Program-made: the position numbers and the translations under genes
Shown: positions 7,053-9,845 of the stretch, piece after piece
How the letters are laid out: the number at the start of each line of letters is the position of its first letter
Position numbering within the stretch: the first letter of the stretch is position 1
The notes under the pieces: generated by a model
What the model was told of the DNA's origin: nothing
What the model saw: only the letters and a program-made list of their open reading frames with translations
The model's database searches: none
Assembly: GCF_021648855.1 (NCBI RefSeq)
Contig: NZ_JAKJHX010000135.1
Coordinates: 4,186-14,030 of the forward strand
Direction: 5' to 3'
Length of the DNA stretch: 9,845 nt
Source: Tychonema litorale BBK16
GTDB taxonomy: Bacteria > Cyanobacteriota > Cyanobacteriia > Cyanobacteriales > Microcoleaceae

Positions 7053-7078
7053 CCAAATTTTCAACTAAGTTTCTACTT

Positions 7079-7296
7079 GCTCTTGTGGCGGAATTGGCAT
7101 ACGCGGCAGATTTAAAATTTGGGCGTTGCTGAATCTAGGTATGATTAACTTGCTTAGGCAATTCATGAAATGTAGGGGCAATTCCCGAAATGTAGGGGCA
7201 ATTCATGAATTGCCCCTACATTTCGGAGGAAAATCATACTTTAAATCAGCAACGCCAAAATTTGTTTTGTTGTGAGTTCGAGTCTCACCAAGAGTA
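7079..7296 (+). tRNA. tRNA-Leu (TAA) interrupted by a 135-bp MITE
   Basis: The 5' half (7079-7121) and the 3' half (7257-7296, counting the duplicated bases) flank a palindromic insertion. Removing the element with one copy of its 8-bp target duplication restores a tRNA: acceptor GCTCTTG/CAAGAGT (G1-U72), leucine-like D arm GCGGAATTGGCATACGC, anticodon arm GCAGA/TTTGT with loop TTTAAAA (TAA at 7113-7115), variable TTTGTT (6 nt), T arm GTGAG/CTCAC with loop TTCGAGT, discriminator A. The insertion point follows position 42 on the 3' side of the anticodon stem, not the U34/A35 site of the cyanobacterial tRNA-Leu(UAA) group I intron. Unless the insert is removed from RNA, this gene is dead. Confidence 0.75.
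7122..7256. mobile_element. 135-bp MITE inside tRNA-Leu(TAA)
   Basis: Terminal inverted repeats of 25 nt (7122-7146 and 7232-7256) match at 21 positions and start with GGCGTTGCTGA. The element is flanked by a perfect 8-bp direct repeat AAAATTTG (7114-7121 and 7257-7264), the mark of transposition. The core is a perfect 42-bp palindrome (7185-7226) built from the string TGTAGGGGCAATTC, which is also repeated at 7171-7184. No transposase is encoded, so movement was in trans. In RNA it would form one long hairpin. Confidence 0.92.
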
Positions 7297-7300
7297 TGAA

Positions 7301-7374
7301 CGGGATGTGGCGCAACTTGGTAGCGCGGCGGCTTTGGGAGCCGAAGGTTGCAGGTTCAAATCCTGCCATCCCGA
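7301..7374 (+). tRNA. tRNA-Pro (TGG)
   Basis: The acceptor CGGGATG/CATCCCG is perfect with the proline-type C1-G72. The D arm is GCGC/GCGC with loop AACTTGGTA. The anticodon stem GCGGC/GCCGA has a 27-43 G-A mismatch; loop TTTGGGA gives TGG. The T arm is GCAGG/CCTGC with loop TTCAAAT, and the discriminator is A. It begins 4 nt after the interrupted leucine tRNA. Confidence 0.92.
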
Positions 7375-7378
7375 CTTT

Positions 7379-7452
7379 GCCTCTATGATGCAATTAGTAG
7401 ACATCTCTTGTTGAGTGCAAGAGTTTTGTTGGTGCAAGTCCAACTAGAGGTA
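7379..7452 (+). tRNA. tRNA-Leu (GAG), short variable arm, altered elbow
   Basis: The acceptor GCCTCTA/TAGAGGT has a G1-U72 pair. The D stem is ATG/CAT; the anticodon arm TCTTG/CAAGA has loop TTGAGTG (GAG). The variable region is GTTTT (5 nt). The T arm is GTTGG/CCAAC but its loop is TGCAAGT, with G at position 55 where almost all tRNAs have U (pseudouridine). The D loop reads AATTAGTAGA, with A replacing the first G of the GG pair that normally contacts position 55. The discriminator is A. Confidence 0.78.
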
Positions 7453-7486
7453 TTGGGTATCAAAACCCAAAAGTGCGATCGATTTT

Positions 7487-7560
7487 GCTCTTGTAGCCCA
7501 ATTGGTAGAGGCGCTAGACTTAGGATCTAGTCAGTGCTGGTTCAAGTCCAGTCAGGAGTA
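7487..7560 (+). tRNA. tRNA-Leu (TAG), short variable arm
   Basis: The acceptor GCTCTTG/CAGGAGT has G-U pairs at 1-72 and 5-68. The D stem is GCC/GGC with AATTGGTAGA in the loop; the anticodon arm CTAGA/TCTAG has loop CTTAGGA (TAG). The variable region is TCAGT (5 nt). The T arm is GCTGG/CCAGT with loop TTCAAGT, and the discriminator is A. Its sequence is close to Leu-CAA at 6979, so the two probably arose by duplication with a changed anticodon. A short hairpin (TTGGGT/ACCCAA, 7453-7470) sits in the spacer before it. Confidence 0.85.
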
Positions 7561-7571
7561 TTTGGTGACAT

Positions 7572-7647
7572 CGCGGGTGAAGTAGCCACGGTAGGCTTGG
7601 AGGTCTCATAAGCCTCTTCATAGCAGGTTCAATTCCTGTCCCCGCCA
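7572..7647 (+). tRNA. Initiator-like tRNA-Met (CAT), CCA encoded
   Basis: The 5' end CGCGGG and the anticodon loop CTCATAA match bacterial initiator tRNA, and position 1 is unpaired (C1 opposite C72), the initiator hallmark, where most bacteria have C1-A72. The anticodon stem is GAGGT/GCCTC; two of the three G-C pairs diagnostic of initiators are kept and the third is T-G. The D stem is AAGT/GCTT. The T arm is GCAGG/CCTGT with loop TTCAATT. The 5' acceptor strand seems one G short (position 7). The discriminator is A and CCA is encoded at 7648-7650. An elongator Met or Ile2 reading is less likely because of the C1 mismatch. Confidence 0.75.
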
Positions 7648-7655
7648 CCAAAAAT

Positions 7656-7727
7656 GCAGGTGTGATGTAATTGGCAACATGAGGCTTTTGTAAAGCTTTC
7701 TTGCGAGTTCAAATCTTGCCATCTGCT
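7656..7727 (+). tRNA. tRNA-Thr (TGT)
   Basis: The acceptor GCAGGTG/CATCTGC pairs fully with one G-U. The D arm is ATG/CAT with loop TAATTGGCAA; the anticodon arm AGGCT/AGCTT has loop TTTGTAA (TGT). The variable region is 4 nt (TCTT). The T arm is GCGAG/CTTGC with loop TTCAAAT, and the discriminator is T. The anticodon-arm segment 7684-7694 has an exact 11-nt reverse complement at 7753-7763, just downstream. Confidence 0.87.
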
Positions 7728-7737
7728 TGTTACTAAG

Positions 7738-7753
7738 AGAGCAGTTCTGCTCT
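7738..7753 (+). terminator. Stem-loop between tRNA-Thr and tRNA-Gly
   Basis: AGAGCA/TGCTCT closes a GTTC loop (7738-7753), followed by only a short T run (TTTA). It could be a weak terminator, a processing signal, or part of the 11-nt inverted repeat with the tRNA-Thr anticodon arm. The surrounding 160-bp gap (7728-7887) otherwise shows no gene. Confidence 0.25.
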
Positions 7754-7887
7754 TTACAAAAGCATTTTAAAATGTCGTGGTCACTATGAATTTCATCGCT
7801 CTTATAATTCGCTCCTGTATTCTGATCGGATGATCTATTCACCTGATTGCCCGGTCTATAGATGAATTAGGTAAGACTAATTGAAGT

Positions 7888-7980
7888 GCAGATATGGTGC
7901 AACGGTAGCATCTGAGTCTTCCAAACTTTCGATACGGGTACTCTTCGAGAAGGCTTCGCCTACGAGTCCCGTTATCCGCT
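7888..7980 (+). tRNA. tRNA-Gly (TCC) with a 22-nt insertion in the T loop
   Basis: The acceptor GCAGATA/TATCCGC pairs except for A3 opposite C70. The D arm is GTGC/GCAT with loop AACGGTA. The anticodon stem TGAGT/ACTTT is weak (U27-U43 mismatch); loop CTTCCAA gives TCC. The T stem ACGGG/CCCGT is intact, but between its strands lie 29 nt instead of 7. Removing 7939-7960 leaves a 7-nt loop TACGAGT. With the insert, ACTC and GAGT extend the T stem into a longer hairpin and no T loop forms. The discriminator is T. Confidence 0.7.
7939..7960. repeat. Short palindromic insertion in the T loop of tRNA-Gly
   Basis: The 22-nt insert is flanked by a direct TAC (7939-7941 and 7961-7963). It contains GGC-TTC-GCC and ACTC...GAGT complementarity with the flank. 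The string AGGCTTCGCCTACG resembles small palindromic repeats dispersed in cyanobacterial genomes; that family assignment is from memory of such repeats, not computed. Confidence 0.6.
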
Positions 7981-8001
7981 TGACTAAAACGATAATCAAT
8001 C

Positions 8002-8007
8002 AAGGAG
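8002..8007 (+). promoter_or_regulatory. Strong Shine-Dalgarno of the RNA ligase gene
   Basis: AAGGAG lies 7 nt before the ATG at 8015. It is the strongest ribosome-binding site in front of any of the four protein genes here; the other three have no clear one. It settles the start and shows that the gene is built for translation from within the tRNA transcript. Confidence 0.85.
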
Positions 8008-8014
8008 TTTACTG

Positions 8015-9301
8015 ATGCCTGTAATTGCTATGGAACTAAAAACCGCGCAAAATCATCCTCATGCTGATGCGCTATACCTCTATAATTTTGAAGCTCCGGG
8101 ATGCGATTCAGTCCAAATTATTGCCAATTCTGAAAACATTTACAGTGTTGGCGATATCGTGGCTGTAGCTTTAACTGATTCTGTGCTGAAAGACGGCACT
8201 AAAATCAAACCGACTAAGCTTCGAGGCGTTTATTCCTACGGTATGGCGATCGGCAAAGTTGAAGCAGCTATAGGCACAGATTTGTCGGCAATTTACTGTC
8301 AACAAACGGTTGCTGAATCGGTGCAAATTCAAAGTTGGCCGAGTATCGAACTGCTGTACAATCTGCGCCGAAGTTTAGAAGCTCTTGGGGAAACTCCGAA
8401 GATAACTTATCGAGCTAAAATTAAACTCGACGGGACTAACGGCGGCGTTCAAATCTTTTCTGACGGTAGAGTTGCTGTCCAAAGTCGATCGCAAATAATT
8501 ACGCCTGAAAACGATAATCTCGGCTTTGCCACTTGGGTAAGCCAAAACATTGATTTTTTTGCCGCTCTTGCGAGTGCAGAACACGCAACCATCTTTGGGG
8601 AATGGTGTGGTAAAGGCATTCAGAAGCGGACGGCTGTATCTGAGTGCGATCGCAAAATTTTCGCAGTTTTTGCAGTGCAATTTGGCGGCGAATCTGGTAA
8701 ATTAGCAAAACTGGAAATTCATCCCGACAAAATTGCTGAATTTTTGCCAAAACATCCCGACATTTTTGTGTTGCCTTTTTATGGAGAACCGATTGTTTTA
8801 GATTTTGGCGATCGCACCCAACTCGAATCGGCTGTCGAAATCCTCAATCAAGCGGTTAACACTGTAGAAACAGTCGATCCTTGGGTGAAAGAAACTTTCG
8901 GCATCGAAGGGATTGGGGAAGGATTGGTGCTGTTTCCCGAAAGCGATGAACTTGCAGAAAGACTGTCTTATGCTGAACTGCTGTTCAAAGCTAAAGGTGA
9001 AAAACACCAAGCTGTCAAAACAAAACAACCAGTGCAAATTGACCCGGAAGTTGCTAAAAATATTGACGATTTTGTGAATATTTTTGTGACACCTGCTCGT
9101 TTAGAACAAGGCGTAACAGCAGTGAGTGACGGTAAGTTTGAAATGGTAAAAATCGGAGCGTTTTTACAGTGGTTTACCGCCGACGTGCAGAAAGAAAGCG
9201 CTGCCGAACTAGAGGCGGCTCAACTAACTTGGAAAGAGGTTAACAAAGCAGTGATGAACGCAGCTAAAAAATGGTATCAAGAACAGGCTCAATCTTTGTA
9301 G
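8015..9301 (+). CDS. RNA ligase with N-terminal tRNA-binding-like OB domain
   Basis: A 428-residue ATP-dependent RNA ligase of the Rnl2/Rnl5 (DRB0094-like) group, predicted to seal 3'-OH/5'-phosphate RNA ends. Residues 1-100 resemble the EMAP II/Trbp111/PheT tRNA-binding OB-fold: H14-P-H-A17-D18-A-L20, G46-D47, K64 and K68-L-R-G71, with G76-M77. Rnl5 ligases such as that of Deinococcus also carry an N-terminal OB module. The nucleotidyltransferase domain has motif I K137-L-D-G-T-N (Lys137 takes AMP), motif III F194-G-E196, motif IIIa K214-I-F-A-V-F, motif IV E302-G-L-V and motif V K325-A-K327-G. The C terminus (about 345-428) starts with DDFVNIFVTPARLEQ, like the Rnl2 C-terminal domain. The gene lies 34 bp after tRNA-Gly and 50 bp before tRNA-His, co-oriented, with a strong Shine-Dalgarno, so it is most likely part of the tRNA transcript. 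No end-healing kinase/phosphatase domain is visible in it or nearby. All catalytic motifs are intact. Confidence 0.9.
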   Translation: MPVIAMELKTAQNHPHADALYLYNFEAPGCDSVQIIANSENIYSVGDIVAVALTDSVLKDGTKIKPTKLRGVYSYGMAIGKVEAAIGTDLSAIYCQQTVAESVQIQSWPSIELLYNLRRSLEALGETPKITYRAKIKLDGTNGGVQIFSDGRVAVQSRSQIITPENDNLGFATWVSQNIDFFAALASAEHATIFGEWCGKGIQKRTAVSECDRKIFAVFAVQFGGESGKLAKLEIHPDKIAEFLPKHPDIFVLPFYGEPIVLDFGDRTQLESAVEILNQAVNTVETVDPWVKETFGIEGIGEGLVLFPESDELAERLSYAELLFKAKGEKHQAVKTKQPVQIDPEVAKNIDDFVNIFVTPARLEQGVTAVSDGKFEMVKIGAFLQWFTADVQKESAAELEAAQLTWKEVNKAVMNAAKKWYQEQAQSL

Positions 9302-9325
9302 GTTTGGGTTTACGCATAAATCAAA

Positions 9326-9339
9326 GAAACCGGGTTTTT
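9326..9339. repeat. Second copy of GAAACCGGGTTTTT
   Basis: This 14-nt string is identical to the right inner arm of the MITE-like element at 6336-6452. Here it stands alone in the 50-bp spacer between the RNA ligase and tRNA-His, followed by one more T. It may be a solo arm of the same repeat family; the AAACC/GGTTT self-complementarity with a T run could also weaken elongation. Confidence 0.45.
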
Positions 9340-9351
9340 TACCGAATCTGC

Positions 9352-9427
9352 GGTGTCTGAAGTCGAAGCGGTAGCGGCGCTAGCCAGTGAAGCTAATTAT
9401 TAGGGAGTTTAATTCTCCTCAGACACC
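9352..9427 (+). tRNA. tRNA-His (GTG) with A33
   Basis: G-1 (9352) and C73 (9427) form the extra histidine-specific pair around acceptor GTGTCTG/CAGACAC. The D stem is GTC/GGC with GG in the loop. The anticodon arm CTAGC/GCTAA has loop CAGTGAA (GTG at 9387-9389) with A at position 33 instead of U. The T arm is GGGAG/CTCCT but the loop is TTTAATT, with U instead of the near-invariant C56. It is the first tRNA after the ligase gene. Confidence 0.82.
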
Positions 9428-9431
9428 CCTC

Positions 9432-9514
9432 GGAAGATGCCGCTGAATGGCCGGCAACTGGTCTTGAAAACCAGGGTACAGGTAACTGTAAGGGTTCGAT
9501 TCCTTCATCTTCCT
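9432..9514 (+). tRNA. tRNA-Ser (TGA)
   Basis: The acceptor GGAAGAT/ATCTTCC is perfect. The anticodon arm CTGGT/ACCAG has loop CTTGAAA (TGA). A class II variable arm (TACAG/CTGTA with loop GTAA) fits serine. The T stem AGGG/CCTT is four pairs with loop TTCGATT. The D stem (CCG/CGG or GCC/GGC) forms only if the linker at positions 8-9 is shortened. The discriminator is T, not the usual serine G. Confidence 0.8.
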
Positions 9515-9520
9515 TTTAAC

Positions 9521-9592
9521 CCACCAGAAGTCGAAAAGCGAGACACCGTGCTGATAACGCGGGGATAGAAGGGGCAGTACCTTCCCGGTGGA
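9521..9592 (+). tRNA. tRNA-Ile (GAT) with a non-canonical T loop
   Basis: The acceptor CCACCAG/CCGGTGG has one mismatch (A6-C67). The D stem is GTC/GAC but its loop GAAAAGCGA has no GG pair. The anticodon arm CCGTG/CGCGG has loop CTGATAA (GAT). The T stem GAAGG/CCTTC is perfect, yet its loop is GGCAGTA, lacking T54 and U55. Both sides of the tRNA elbow are thus lost. The discriminator is A. Confidence 0.65.
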
Positions 9593-9845
9593 TTGGTTGT
9601 ATAATAAGTCTAGATTTGCTAGTTATTCAACATAAAAACTATCTAACCTGGAACTAACCGATCGCAAAATTTATAGTAATGGTTTCCTGTTGCTTCATTT
9701 TCTCGTTCTGGGCTAAGGTTAGTTTGGTTGACAATATTTCATTTTGCTGCCGGCGGAGGAGCCATGGGATAAGATGGAACCCAAATTTACCTTGACACTC
9801 TCAGGGAATCAACGCCACTGAGATTCTGCTGACGTGTGTAAGACT
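9593..9845. other. Terminal region without recognised gene
   Basis: I find no tRNA cloverleaf, no long open frame and no clear hairpin terminator in these 253 bases. Two TTGACA strings occur (9728-9733 and 9792-9797), neither followed by a good -10 box at normal spacing. The array may continue beyond the window, since tRNAs for Ala, Asp, Glu, Lys, Trp and Val have not appeared. Confidence 0.4.

Noticed and set aside
7079..7296. Classical group I intron in tRNA-Leu(TAA)
   Set aside because: Cyanobacteria are known for such introns, but they lie between U34 and A35 and are about twice as long or more. This insert is 135 bp, lies after position 42, and has terminal inverted repeats and an 8-bp target duplication, so it is a MITE.
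6538..7842. Several open frames of 60-91 codons running through the tRNA array
   Set aside because: Their codons are tRNA gene sequence in both strands and they lack ribosome-binding sites; they are accidental.
8375..9037. Open frames on the minus strand within the RNA ligase gene
   Set aside because: The plus frame has all ligase motifs over its whole length; the reverse frames are shadows without starts or family features.
9728..9797. Promoters at two TTGACA strings after the array
   Set aside because: Neither has a recognisable -10 box at 16-19 bp, and no gene starts after them within the window.

Overview
The window looks like the chromosome or a large plasmid of a filamentous cyanobacterium of the Oscillatoria/Microcoleus/Phormidium kind. 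It carries eight copies of the HIP1 octamer GCGATCGC (931, 2835, 3425, 4554, 4861, 6084, 8646, 8808), several families of small palindromic or MITE-like repeats of the sort scattered through these genomes, and tRNA genes that mostly lack an encoded CCA.

Left half (1-5836), all genes on the + strand: a 2.4-copy tandem 81-bp palindromic repeat, then an AI-2E/PerM-family membrane protein, a solitary sugar-type ABC substrate-binding lipoprotein, and an orphan sensor histidine kinase (MASE1-PAS-PAS-HisKA-HATPase). The spacers hold long inverted-repeat elements. These three genes do not form an obvious pathway.

Right half (5837-9845): a promoter with a consensus -35 box (TTGACA, 18 bp, TAGTAT) stands before a dense tRNA array on the + strand. 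I resolve 18 tRNA or tRNA-like genes plus one tRNA remnant: Cys-GCA, Tyr-GTA, an atypical tRNA-like gene, Ser-GCT, Phe-GAA, Asn-GTT, Gln-TTG, Leu-CAA, Leu-TAA (interrupted), Pro-TGG, Leu-GAG, Leu-TAG, an initiator-like Met-CAT, Thr-TGT, Gly-TCC (interrupted), then a protein gene, then His-GTG, Ser-TGA and Ile-GAT. Many of these tRNAs depart from the canonical cloverleaf: short-variable-arm leucine tRNAs, missing U33, damaged T loops, a collapsed acceptor stem.

The only protein gene in the array, at 8015-9301 with a strong Shine-Dalgarno, encodes an RNA ligase with all nucleotidyltransferase motifs (Lys137 in KLDGTN) behind an N-terminal OB-fold that resembles the tRNA-binding domain of EMAP II, Trbp111 and PheT. 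The most interesting reading is that array and ligase form one unit: a set of alternative tRNAs transcribed together with a tRNA-binding RNA ligase that could repair or reseal them, under translational stress or attack by tRNA-cleaving enzymes. Two of the tRNAs carry hairpin-forming insertions, one with a perfect 8-bp target duplication in the anticodon arm, so it is worth testing whether the inserts are removed from RNA and the halves ligated. That part is hypothesis; the sequence shows the co-location and the motifs.
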